Positions 1 to 6,114 of a stretch of DNA of 6,122 nt are shown here, piece by piece (positions within the stretch are counted from its first letter, which is position 1; each line of letters opens with the position of its first letter). The stretch is from assembly GCA_016203265.1 (NCBI GenBank), contig JACQNB010000013.1, positions 1 to 6,122 of the forward strand, given 5' to 3'. The notes beneath the pieces were generated by a model. That model worked only from the letters and a program-made list of their open reading frames with translations, ran no database searches and was not told the origin of the DNA. Position numbers and translations under genes: made by a program. The DNA comes from Candidatus Woesearchaeota archaeon (GTDB lineage: Archaea > Nanobdellota > Nanobdellia > Woesearchaeales > ARS49).

Positions 1-1611
1 ACCATCAAGGTCGTGCCGAAGCCCAAGGTCGCGCTCTGGACTGCGGCGTCCAACAGCCCGATCGAACAATTGCTCCGGCAGGTCTACGATGTGACCTCGA
101 CCAGCAGCCTTCCGCTGGACTTAGAACCGTATTACGCGGTCGTCACGAACGATGTCATCAGCACGGCGATGACGGATGACGACATCACGCGCCTGAGCGA
201 CTATGTGCAGGACGGCAACGGGCTCGTCGCCGTCGGCGGGCAGGCTTCGTACGACAAGGGCGGCTACCAGCACTCGTATTTCGAAACGCTCCTTCCGGTC
301 GTCGTTGGGACGCCGGGCAAGGAAGAAGGAGACGTCAACATCGTGCTGCTCTTGGACGCGTCCATGAGCGTGTCATCCGATGAGGGCGGCGGCATCAAGA
401 GCTCAAGAAATCTCGCGTTGAGCGTCCTGGACCAGATGAGCCCTGAGGTGAAAGTCGGCATCACGGCCTTCCGCAACATCGCGTATGATGTCGTGCCCAT
501 CAGCTACAAGTACGAGCTCGTCGGCGTCGAGGACAAGCTCGCGGCGATGTACGGCGCGGGCAGCAGCAAGATGCATCTTGGAATCCTGCGCTCCATCGAC
601 ATGCTGAAGAACACGCACGGCAGCAAGAACATCATCGTCATCAGCGACGGCATTCTCTTTCCCAATGACCAGCAGGCCGCGCGGGACGCCGCGCTGTTGG
701 CGCGCAAGAGCGGCATCAAGATTTACACGGTCGGCGTCGCCGTCGGCAACGCCGCCTTTGTCGCGGAACGCACGGACGAGGACCTGATGAAGGGCCTCGC
801 TGCGCTGTCCGGCGGCATCTACTTCCGCGCTGACGCGACGAGCAAGTTCAATCTCCTGTTCGGCGACGTCAAGAAGCCGGAAAAGGAACCGCAGGCAGAA
901 CCGCAGTGGGCCGTCAGCGTGCTCGACAGCAGCCACTTCATCACGGAAGGGCTGGAAACGAACGCGACGATTTACGGCTTCAACGCGGTCGCGCCCAAGA
1001 CCACCGGAAGAACGCTGGTCGTCACGAGCTCGGGCGAGCCCATCATCACGACGTGGAACCTCGGCCTCGGCCGCGTGGCTGCGTACTCGACGGACGACGG
1101 CTCGAGCTGGGCAGGCCAACTGTTGAGCTCGGGCAACAGCAAACTGCTCATCCGCATGATGAACTGGGTCAACGGCGATCCCGACCGGAAGCGTTCGGAC
1201 TTTGTCGACGTGAAGGATACGAGAATCAACGAGGCGACGGAACTCACCATCAAGGCGGCCAAGCAGCCGACGGCTTCCGGACTCGCGTTCTATAAGATCA
1301 GGCCGGAAACCTATCAGGCAGAAGTGGTGCCGAAGGAAACCGGATTCCACAGCATCCTTGGTGCCACCTACGCGGCGAACTATCCGGCAGAATACGGTCC
1401 GTTGGGCGTGAGCAAGGAGCTCGAATTGTTGGTCGGCCAGACAGGAGGCAAATTCTTCGCGTCATCGGAGGCAGACCAGATGGTCGAGTTCGCGAAGTCG
1501 CACGTCGTCAAGGATGTGCGCGCCAAGGACTACTTCCGATGGCATCTCGCCGTGATCGCGGCTTCACTCTTTTTGGTAGAGATATTCCTGCGGAGGATGA
1601 TGCGACGATGA
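1..1611 (+). CDS. VWA domain nested in glutamine-amidotransferase-like domain, membrane-anchored (5' partial)
   Basis: The reading frame is open through base 1, so this is the C-terminal part of a longer protein; the GTG at 13 is probably internal. A class I glutamine-amidotransferase-like (GATase1-like) half comes first, with the glycine-rich strand and turn GLVAVGGQASYDKGGY at about 220-267. A VWA domain is inserted at about 331-860. Its MIDAS residues are DASMS (355-369), a Ser at 565-567 where Thr is usual, and the Asp of ISDG (646-648). The GATase-like fold then resumes (about 900-1170, including GLGRVAAYSTDDGSSW). A membrane helix (about 1540-1593) precedes a basic RRMMRR end, which suggests an extracytoplasmic body and cytosolic tail. 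I see no obvious catalytic Cys-His pair, so enzymatic amidotransferase activity is doubtful. Bacterial relatives carry an N-terminal BatA-like membrane region, which here would lie outside the window. The stop overlaps the next start (ATGA), so this is the first visible gene of a three-gene operon beside moxR/DUF58. Family assignment is strong; the function is inferred. Confidence 0.88.
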   Translation, partial: TIKVVPKPKVALWTAASNSPIEQLLRQVYDVTSTSSLPLDLEPYYAVVTNDVISTAMTDDDITRLSDYVQDGNGLVAVGGQASYDKGGYQHSYFETLLPVVVGTPGKEEGDVNIVLLLDASMSVSSDEGGGIKSSRNLALSVLDQMSPEVKVGITAFRNIAYDVVPISYKYELVGVEDKLAAMYGAGSSKMHLGILRSIDMLKNTHGSKNIIVISDGILFPNDQQAARDAALLARKSGIKIYTVGVAVGNAAFVAERTDEDLMKGLAALSGGIYFRADATSKFNLLFGDVKKPEKEPQAEPQWAVSVLDSSHFITEGLETNATIYGFNAVAPKTTGRTLVVTSSGEPIITTWNLGLGRVAAYSTDDGSSWAGQLLSSGNSKLLIRMMNWVNGDPDRKRSDFVDVKDTRINEATELTIKAAKQPTASGLAFYKIRPETYQAEVVPKETGFHSILGATYAANYPAEYGPLGVSKELELLVGQTGGKFFASSEADQMVEFAKSHVVKDVRAKDYFRWHLAVIAASLFLVEIFLRRMMRR

Positions 1612-2090
1612 CGTATATCACACGAAATGCAAACATGCTGTTGTTGTTCCTGATCGTGCTCGTGGCTGCGAGCTTTGTCGGCGCCACGATCTTCTTTCAG
1701 GTCAGATTCACGAAAGTCAACGCTGACTACGACGCCAAGCTCGCCGAGCTCCAGAATCTCACGGAGCAGGCGGAAAACTACAAGGCAGTGCTGCAGAAGG
1801 CGCAGCTCGAATTGGAACTGAAGGAATCCCGCGAGGAGACGTTCACCGAAAAATACACCACCGCGAAAACGACGGCCGAACAGTTGCAGAAGACGACGGC
1901 TGAACTTGAGGCGGACGTGGCTGAGTTGAGCGTGCAGATCGCGGAAAAGACCAAGCAGATTAGCGACCTCACGTTGCAGGTGGCCGAGCTCAAGAGCGAC
2001 GTCGAGGACAAGGAAGAGGAGATCGAGGACTTGGACGACAAGGTCGACTGCCTCGAATCGACGTCTGACGCGTCGGAGGGCGACTGTTGA
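1608..2090 (+). CDS. Single-pass membrane coiled-coil protein of unknown function
   Basis: This gene encodes 160 residues. The ATG at 1608 overlaps the upstream TGA as ATGA and follows GGAGG at 1592-1596; an earlier in-frame ATG at 1539 would overlap the previous gene by 73 bases and has less support. Residues 10-30 form one strongly hydrophobic helix. Residues about 35-148 are a continuous heptad-like stretch rich in Glu, Lys, Leu, Ala and Gln with no proline, indicating a long parallel coiled coil. The C-terminus is acidic and ends in Cys. The only cysteines are residues 148 and 160. I do not recognise a named family. The context suggests a structural partner or spacer that links the VWA protein and the three-pass membrane protein encoded on either side. 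Charges flanking the helix are ambiguous, so the side of the membrane holding the coiled coil is undecided. The coiled coil itself is plain from the composition; the role is inference. Confidence 0.87.
   Translation: MTYITRNANMLLLFLIVLVAASFVGATIFFQVRFTKVNADYDAKLAELQNLTEQAENYKAVLQKAQLELELKESREETFTEKYTTAKTTAEQLQKTTAELEADVAELSVQIAEKTKQISDLTLQVAELKSDVEDKEEEIEDLDDKVDCLESTSDASEGDC
2075..2079 (+). promoter_or_regulatory. Shine-Dalgarno site selecting a TTG start
   Basis: GGAGG lies seven bases ahead of the TTG at 2087. An in-frame stop at 2066-2068 excludes any start upstream of that TTG, and the next candidates (GTG at 2126, ATG at 2144) have no comparable site. It therefore decides the start of the three-pass membrane protein gene. 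The site lies inside the end of the coiled-coil gene, so the two are probably translationally coupled. Confidence 0.7.
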
Positions 2091-2902
2091 AACCCATCAG
2101 TAAGGCCCTGCTGGAACTGCGTTCCGTGCTCTTCAGCGTGGGCATGTTCAACAGCCTCGTGCACAGCTTCATCGTGCTTCTCTCGGCATTGTTGCTCATC
2201 AACCTGCTGAACCTGCCGTGGGAATGGTCGTTCGTCCCGTTCGTCGTCTATTTCGTGTGGCACACGCGCAAGATCCTGAAGGCCACGGGCTACCGGACGG
2301 TGGAGGACCAGGTGCCGCAGCTGCGTGAGGCGTTGAGAACGGCGGCCGACAGCGCTGACCAGGACACGGAAGTCTCGCGCAGCCTGCACGCGGAAGTCTT
2401 GGCCAAGATGCGCTTGGTGCAGACGTCCGCGTTCTTGCAGTTCGGCACGATGACGAAGCAGCTGGTCACGATCGCGATCTTGTGCTTCCTCATCATCGCG
2501 GTTTCCGCGTTGAACATCCATTTCCTCGACGCGAAGGGCCTGTTGAGCAAGGTCGGCGTCGGCACCGGCAGCATCCTGGACGGCGCGCAAAGCCTTATCG
2601 GGAAGATATCCAAGAAAGAGGGCGGAAAGCAGCAGTTCGTGAAGGAAGTCACCCTGATTGATGAGAGCGAGCTGTACGGCAACATGAGCGTGATTGAATT
2701 AGGGACTGAAGAGCTCAATTTGGAACTGAATCCCGAAGGTTCCGGCATCAAGATCGGGGAAGTCAATGAGGCGGAAAAGCGGCAATTCTCCGACCACGCC
2801 CCGAACGAGATCCAAGCGTCAACCGATACCGCGTTCACCGAGGACATTCCGAAGGAGTACCAAGGCATCGTGAGGAATTACTTCAAGAGCATACCCAAAT
2901 GA
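2087..2902 (+). CDS. Three-pass membrane protein of the MoxR/VWA locus, PxEYxxxVRxYF tail
   Basis: This gene encodes 271 residues. It starts at TTG, overlapping the previous TGA as TTGA and preceded by a good ribosome binding site. Hydrophobic helices lie at about residues 24-43, 45-60 and 126-146. A basic segment (R61, K62, K65) and a roughly 60-residue polar region separate the second and third helices. By the positive-inside rule the N-terminus and central region are cytosolic, and the C-terminal 125 residues are extracytoplasmic. That C-terminal region is acidic, probably partly disordered, and ends with IPKEYQGIVRNYFKSIPK. This resembles the Pro-x-x-Tyr...Val-Arg-x-Tyr-Phe tail I recall at the ends of large membrane proteins in bacterial MoxR/DUF58/VWA clusters. 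I do not recognise the rest. It is the last gene of the operon and probably a membrane partner of the VWA protein. Gene reality is strong; the role is inference. Confidence 0.87.
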   Translation: MKPISKALLELRSVLFSVGMFNSLVHSFIVLLSALLLINLLNLPWEWSFVPFVVYFVWHTRKILKATGYRTVEDQVPQLREALRTAADSADQDTEVSRSLHAEVLAKMRLVQTSAFLQFGTMTKQLVTIAILCFLIIAVSALNIHFLDAKGLLSKVGVGTGSILDGAQSLIGKISKKEGGKQQFVKEVTLIDESELYGNMSVIELGTEELNLELNPEGSGIKIGEVNEAEKRQFSDHAPNEIQASTDTAFTEDIPKEYQGIVRNYFKSIPK

Positions 2903-3018
2903 AGATAATGCTTTGCAAATCCCCTACAGTTGCACCGTGGCGAGCCTGGAGTTGCGCGCTTGACTGTTATTGTAATGCGCCAAAACCGACCTGGGGAGCG
3001 ATGCTTGGGAAAGTAATG

Positions 3019-3028
3019 TTTATAAATA
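3019..3028 (+). promoter_or_regulatory. Archaeal TATA box for the moxR-DUF58 operon
   Basis: TTTATAAATA is a close match to the archaeal TATA consensus and is preceded by a purine-rich GGGAAAG stretch that may serve as a BRE. Counting about 25 bases from its centre predicts a transcript start near 3048-3050, leaving a leader of about 15 bases that still contains the RBS. It lies in the 162-base gap after the membrane-protein operon, so moxR can be transcribed independently. I see no convincing terminator for the upstream operon in this gap, so read-through is also possible. Confidence 0.75.
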
Positions 3029-3055
3029 AACGAGACTGAAAGGAATACAAAAGAA

Positions 3056-3060
3056 GGTGA
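3056..3060 (+). promoter_or_regulatory. GGTGA ribosome binding site for moxR
   Basis: GGTGA (AGGTGA if base 3055 is counted) lies four bases before the ATG at 3065. It matches the typical archaeal anti-16S sequence and supports this start. Confidence 0.65.
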
Positions 3061-3064
3061 CCTG

Positions 3065-4003
3065 ATGCGCAGTGTTGAAGAAGTCAAAAAGACGTTTGAG
3101 TACCTGTTCAGCGAGATGGAGAAGGTCGTGGTCGGCCAGAAGGACATGCTGCAGCAGATGGTCATCGGCCTGTTCTGCGACAGCCACGTGCTGTTGGAGG
3201 GTTATCCTGGCTTGGCGAAGACGTTGAGTGTCAAGACGCTCGCGCAATTGATTGACTTGAAGTTCTCAAGAATCCAAAGCACGCCTGACCTGCTTCCGTC
3301 GGACATCACGGGCACGTACATCATTGAAGAAAGCACGCAAGGCAAGCGCACGTTCAAGTTCCAGCCCGGTCCCGTCTTCGCGAATGTTGTCTTGGCTGAC
3401 GAAATCAACCGCGCCACGCCCAAAACGCAGTCTGCGCTCTTAGAAGCAATGCAAGAAAAGCAAGTGACCGTGGGAAACAACACGTTCAAGCTGGACGAGC
3501 CGTTCTTCGTCATCGCGACGCAAAACCCAATCGAGCAGGAAGGCACGTATCCGTTGCCGGAAGCGCAGTCAGACCGATTCTTGTTGAAAGTCAAGGCCAC
3601 GTATCCGACGTTCGATGACGAGCTCGAGATCGTGAACCGCTTCACCGAAGTCTGGAAAAAGCCGGCGTTGAAGCCGGTGTTGAACAAGGAAACATTGCTC
3701 TATCTCCAGTCGCTGACCAAGCAAGTGCCCATCGCGAACGACATCAAGCAGTACGCGTTGAAGGTCGTCACGAGCACGCGCACGAAGAAGGACCTGATCG
3801 AGTTCGGTGCGTCTCCGAGAGCCAGCATCGGCATCATCTTGGCCGCGAAAGCGAGAGCGTTGCTCGAAGGCAGGAAGTACGTGAGCAAGGACGACATCAA
3901 CGCGCTCGCGTATCCGGTCTTGAGGCACAGAATCGTGCTGCATTTCGAGGCCGAACGTCAGGGCATGACCGAAGACGACGTCATCAAGCAACTGTTAAAA
4001 TGA
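3065..4003 (+). CDS. moxR: MoxR-family AAA+ ATPase
   Basis: This is a 312-residue AAA+ ATPase of the usual MoxR length and layout. Walker A is GYPGLAKT (residues 46-53). Walker B is VVLADEIN with D112 and E113. Sensor 1 is the Asn of ATQNP (N154). The arginine finger lies in SDRF (R171), and sensor 2 in GASPRAS (R252). All key residues are intact, so it should bind and hydrolyse ATP. The C-terminal helical lid contains the usual KARALLEGR and VSKDDI elements. MoxR proteins form hexamers in the cytosol and act as chaperone-like motors that remodel or activate a partner through VWA proteins. The gene begins right after its own TATA box and RBS and overlaps the DUF58 gene (ATGA), the classic partner. 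A VWA/membrane-protein operon lies just upstream. The family call is firm; the client is unknown. Confidence 0.97.
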   Translation: MRSVEEVKKTFEYLFSEMEKVVVGQKDMLQQMVIGLFCDSHVLLEGYPGLAKTLSVKTLAQLIDLKFSRIQSTPDLLPSDITGTYIIEESTQGKRTFKFQPGPVFANVVLADEINRATPKTQSALLEAMQEKQVTVGNNTFKLDEPFFVIATQNPIEQEGTYPLPEAQSDRFLLKVKATYPTFDDELEIVNRFTEVWKKPALKPVLNKETLLYLQSLTKQVPIANDIKQYALKVVTSTRTKKDLIEFGASPRASIGIILAAKARALLEGRKYVSKDDINALAYPVLRHRIVLHFEAERQGMTEDDVIKQLLK

Positions 4004-4854
4004 TTGACCTCAGCTTCCTCAAGGTGCTGGACCGGTTCTCGTTGATCGTCAACAAGCACCTCACCTCGAACTATGTCGGCGAACGAAGGACTGCATTCTT
4101 GGGCCGAGGCTTGGTGTTCCGCGACTATTCCACGTATGCGCCGGGCGAGGATTACCGCATGATCGACTGGAAGGTCTACGCACGAACCGACCGTCTGATG
4201 ATTAAGAAGCACGAGGAGGAACGCAACCTCACGGTGCACATCATCGCTGATTTTTCCGCATCAATGAATTTTGGCGACCCCGTCAAGAAGTCCGACTACA
4301 CGGCCATGCTCGGCATCGGGTTCGCGTATCTTGCCATGAAGAACAACGAACGGTTCGTCATGTCGACGTTCGCAGAAAAGCTCGAGCTCTTCAAGCCGAA
4401 GAAGGGAAGGAAACAATTGGCTGCCATCGTCGACTATCTGAACGAAAAGAAGGCGAAAGGTGTCACCAACTTCGAGGAGTCCTTGGGCCGGTACAAGAAG
4501 ATGATCGGTTCCCGGTCGCTGGTCATCATCGTCTCCGACTTCCTGTATGACGTGAACGAGATCAAGTCGGCATTGCTCAGGTTCAAGAACCATGACGTCA
4601 GGCTGATTCAAGTCCTCGACAAATCAGAGAAAGAGCTCGACGTGGAAGGCGAAGTCAAATTGAAGGACTCGGAATCAGGCACGATGTTGCGCACGTACAT
4701 TTCCCCATACTTGAAAAAGAAATACTTGAATCTTCTCGAAGTCCATAACGCGATGATCAGGCACGCGTGCCTGGAGACGAACGCGCACTTCTATTCCTAC
4801 GCGACGGACACGCCGTTGTTCGACGCGTTCTATGAGATCGTGGCGAAGACTTAG
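4000..4854 (+). CDS. DUF58 protein with complete VWA MIDAS
   Basis: This gene encodes 284 residues. The ATG at 4000 overlaps the moxR stop (ATGA) and has no clear RBS of its own, which suggests translational coupling. The DUF58 signature YAPGEDYRMIDWKVYAR lies at residues 46-62. A VWA-type fold follows with a full MIDAS: DFSAS (D84, S86, S88), T156 in GVTNF, and D180 in VSDF. No membrane helix is visible, unlike longer DUF58 proteins that begin with two, so this form is probably cytosolic. DUF58 proteins are the standard operon partners of MoxR and probably act as its metal-dependent adaptor. The stop codon TAG at 4852-4854 overlaps the stop of the convergent PIN gene. The family is certain; the molecular role is inferred. 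Confidence 0.96.
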   Translation: MIDLSFLKVLDRFSLIVNKHLTSNYVGERRTAFLGRGLVFRDYSTYAPGEDYRMIDWKVYARTDRLMIKKHEEERNLTVHIIADFSASMNFGDPVKKSDYTAMLGIGFAYLAMKNNERFVMSTFAEKLELFKPKKGRKQLAAIVDYLNEKKAKGVTNFEESLGRYKKMIGSRSLVIIVSDFLYDVNEIKSALLRFKNHDVRLIQVLDKSEKELDVEGEVKLKDSESGTMLRTYISPYLKKKYLNLLEVHNAMIRHACLETNAHFYSYATDTPLFDAFYEIVAKT

Positions 4855-5543
4855 CGCTTCAATTCTTCCTTCACCAACTCGGCGATCTCCTCCTCAGAAA
4901 TCGCGGCGCCGTGCAGCTTGACGCCCCACAAGAGACTGTCCAAGAGTTCGCGCCTGACGTTCGGCACCTTGACGAGATACTGGTTCAAGTATCCTTTTTC
5001 GTACGCGATCAAGACCAATTCAACCGAACGGATGACCTTGATGCCGTGCACGGCCTTCGAGAACTCGTGCAGCGCCTGGTCGTTGACTTCGACCTTCTCG
5101 TGCAGACGACGCTCGTATAATTGTTGCAATTGGTGCGGCGCCTCGATCAATGTCCGCGTGATGCGTTCGTCGCAGACGATGGTCTGCACGTTGGACAGGA
5201 GCGCGGCCGCGAGCGTCTCGCACTCGCCTTGCTGCAAGATCTGCATCGGCTGCCTGCGGATGACGAAAATCCGGTTTGCGAGATTCTGCAAGTATTGTGC
5301 TTTTTGCCGGATTGCCGGAGAGATGATGACATCAAGCGCCTTTTGCTCAATCATGCCCTGCACTTGGATGGCTTCAAACTTGAATTTCTTCGTCTCAAGC
5401 GGCTTTTGCACGAGTTCGTACTTGACTCCATCAGTAATCGCGAATTCGCCGTTGAACGCTTCCTTCAGTTTAGGCAACAGCCACAAAAGATTGTTTGTCG
5501 TGAGCGAAATGATGGGCCCCGTGTCGAAGAAGAGCGTCTTCAT
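4851..5543 (-). CDS. PIN-domain nuclease, DUF3368-like (VapC-type toxin candidate)
   Basis: This gene encodes 230 residues. The start is the ATG at 5543-5541, which overlaps the upstream gene's TGA (ATGA) and has GGGAG eight bases before it. The frame stays open for 32 more codons upstream, but that stretch is an out-of-frame reading of the preceding gene. PIN metal-binding acids are visible: D7 in FFDTGPIISL, E43 in VKYELV, E107/E109 in GECETLAAAL, and D125 in IVCDER. The C-terminal part (about residues 165-228: RSVELVLIAYEKGYL, then RRELLDSLL, then ISEEEIAELV) follows the layout of DUF3368-type PIN proteins. At 230 residues it is longer than the roughly 150-170 usual there; the extra sequence is mostly at about 48-100 and 138-165. 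PIN proteins are Mg/Mn-dependent ribonucleases, often toxins. Its HTH-bearing neighbour fits the antitoxin or regulator position. A house-keeping RNA-processing role is the alternative. Confidence 0.9.
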   Translation of the reverse strand: MKTLFFDTGPIISLTTNNLLWLLPKLKEAFNGEFAITDGVKYELVQKPLETKKFKFEAIQVQGMIEQKALDVIISPAIRQKAQYLQNLANRIFVIRRQPMQILQQGECETLAAALLSNVQTIVCDERITRTLIEAPHQLQQLYERRLHEKVEVNDQALHEFSKAVHGIKVIRSVELVLIAYEKGYLNQYLVKVPNVRRELLDSLLWGVKLHGAAISEEEIAELVKEELKR

Positions 5544-6082
5544 CTGAACAGCTCCCGCGCCAGTTGCAGGCGTTTGACTCCGCTCGTCTGCACGTCTTCG
5601 CTCATCGTCGTCTTGCCGAGATAGGAATAGAGCTCCCATTGCGACAGCCCGAGCATGTCCGCGATCCTCGCGACCGAGATGCCGTGTTCGTAGAGCTTGC
5701 TTCCTTTCTTCACCCGTGCTTTATTCAGCACTTCCTCGATGTACAGTTTCAGGTGGGCGTCGTGCTTGCTGATGAGGTCGAACGCTTCGGAAAACGCCGC
5801 GTGGAACAGGCCATCCTTGTCGCGCGCCAACGCGTCCCTGGCGCGTTCGATGAGCGCAGAAACTGGCGGCACCGGACAGCTCGTTTCCGTGCACCGTTGC
5901 ACGATTTTGCCGATGGCATAGATGAGAATGGCGGTGGAAACAGAATCTTCATCCTGGTAGATGCTCGCGTCGTGGATGGTGTGGTTCGAGAGCTCGCCGA
6001 TGGCGACGAAGTTATTCGACGTGAGCGCGTCAATCGTGCTCTGCAGAACAGAAAGTATGTCCTCTTTTATTCGCGGGTCCAT
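5540..6082 (-). CDS. HTH protein, UPF0175-like C-terminus (candidate antitoxin/regulator)
   Basis: This gene encodes 180 residues and starts at the ATG at 6082-6080. It has no RBS but a TATA box at a distance that puts the transcript start almost on the ATG. Residues about 128-157 read KLYEHGISVARIADMLGLSQ and then WELYSYLG. This is a helix-turn-helix with the spacing of UPF0175 antitoxins (LY..G.IS...AA...G.S..E...LL), known partners of DUF3368 PIN toxins. The basic tail (K170 to R180) follows. The first roughly 125 residues are unlike that small family: mostly helical, with the polar motif SNHTIHDASIYQDEDS (32-47), a hydrophobic helix (48-61), and a Cys pair at 64 and 69. I do not recognise this part. 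It is the first gene of a two-gene operon overlapping the PIN gene, so it may neutralise the nuclease and repress the operon. That function is inferred from the tail and the context. Confidence 0.88.
   Translation of the reverse strand: MDPRIKEDILSVLQSTIDALTSNNFVAIGELSNHTIHDASIYQDEDSVSTAILIYAIGKIVQRCTETSCPVPPVSALIERARDALARDKDGLFHAAFSEAFDLISKHDAHLKLYIEEVLNKARVKKGSKLYEHGISVARIADMLGLSQWELYSYLGKTTMSEDVQTSGVKRLQLARELFR
5552..5556 (-). promoter_or_regulatory. Ribosome binding site of the PIN gene
   Basis: On the minus strand GGGAG lies eight bases ahead of the ATG at 5543. It supports that start over the open-frame extension further upstream, and it sits inside the end of the HTH gene, which fits coupled translation of the pair. 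Confidence 0.5.
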
Positions 6083-6105
6083 CTGAGGATTTGAGAAGAA
6101 GGCGT

Positions 6106-6114
6106 TATTTAAAG
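6106..6114 (-). promoter_or_regulatory. Archaeal TATA box of the HTH-PIN operon (leaderless transcript)
   Basis: Read on the minus strand, CTTTAAATA is a good archaeal TATA box. Its centre is about 27 bases from the ATG at 6082, so transcription should begin within a few bases of the start codon. The lack of a Shine-Dalgarno sequence in the bases before the ATG agrees with a leaderless mRNA. The window ends just beyond it, so any upstream BRE or operator is only partly visible. Confidence 0.72.

Noticed and set aside
403..1350. Long open frame of 315 codons on the minus strand opposite the VWA gene
   Set aside because: Its translation is rich in Arg, Asp, Val, His and Ala without any recognisable domain, as expected for the antisense of a GC-rich coding frame. 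The + strand frame carries clear VWA and GATase motifs.
1778..2590. Open frame of 270 codons on the minus strand across the coiled-coil and three-pass genes
   Set aside because: It is a low-complexity reading (Ser-rich and Gln/Arg/Asp-rich) opposite two well-supported genes joined by an overlap and an RBS.
2912..2919. Palindrome TTTGCAAA in the gap after the three-pass gene
   Set aside because: Eight bases can occur by chance, it lies about 100 bases from the TATA box, and no second copy was seen.
2899..3039. 46-codon open frame on + starting in an ATGA overlap with the three-pass gene
   Set aside because: There is no RBS, the composition is odd (many Cys and Trp), and it runs through the TATA box of moxR. 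It is more likely chance, though the overlap matches the style of the locus.
4918..5547. Open frame of 209 codons on + opposite the PIN gene
   Set aside because: It is Cys- and Ser-rich with no domain, and the minus strand frame shows PIN active-site residues.
5544..5639. 32-codon N-terminal extension of the PIN protein
   Set aside because: The extension is an out-of-frame reading of the HTH gene rich in Arg and Asp. The PIN fold begins at the ATG at 5543, which has its own RBS and an ATGA overlap.
5564..6094. Open frame of 176 codons on + opposite the HTH gene
   Set aside because: It is Arg/Val/His-rich antisense sequence. The minus strand frame has the promoter, the HTH and the overlap with the PIN gene.
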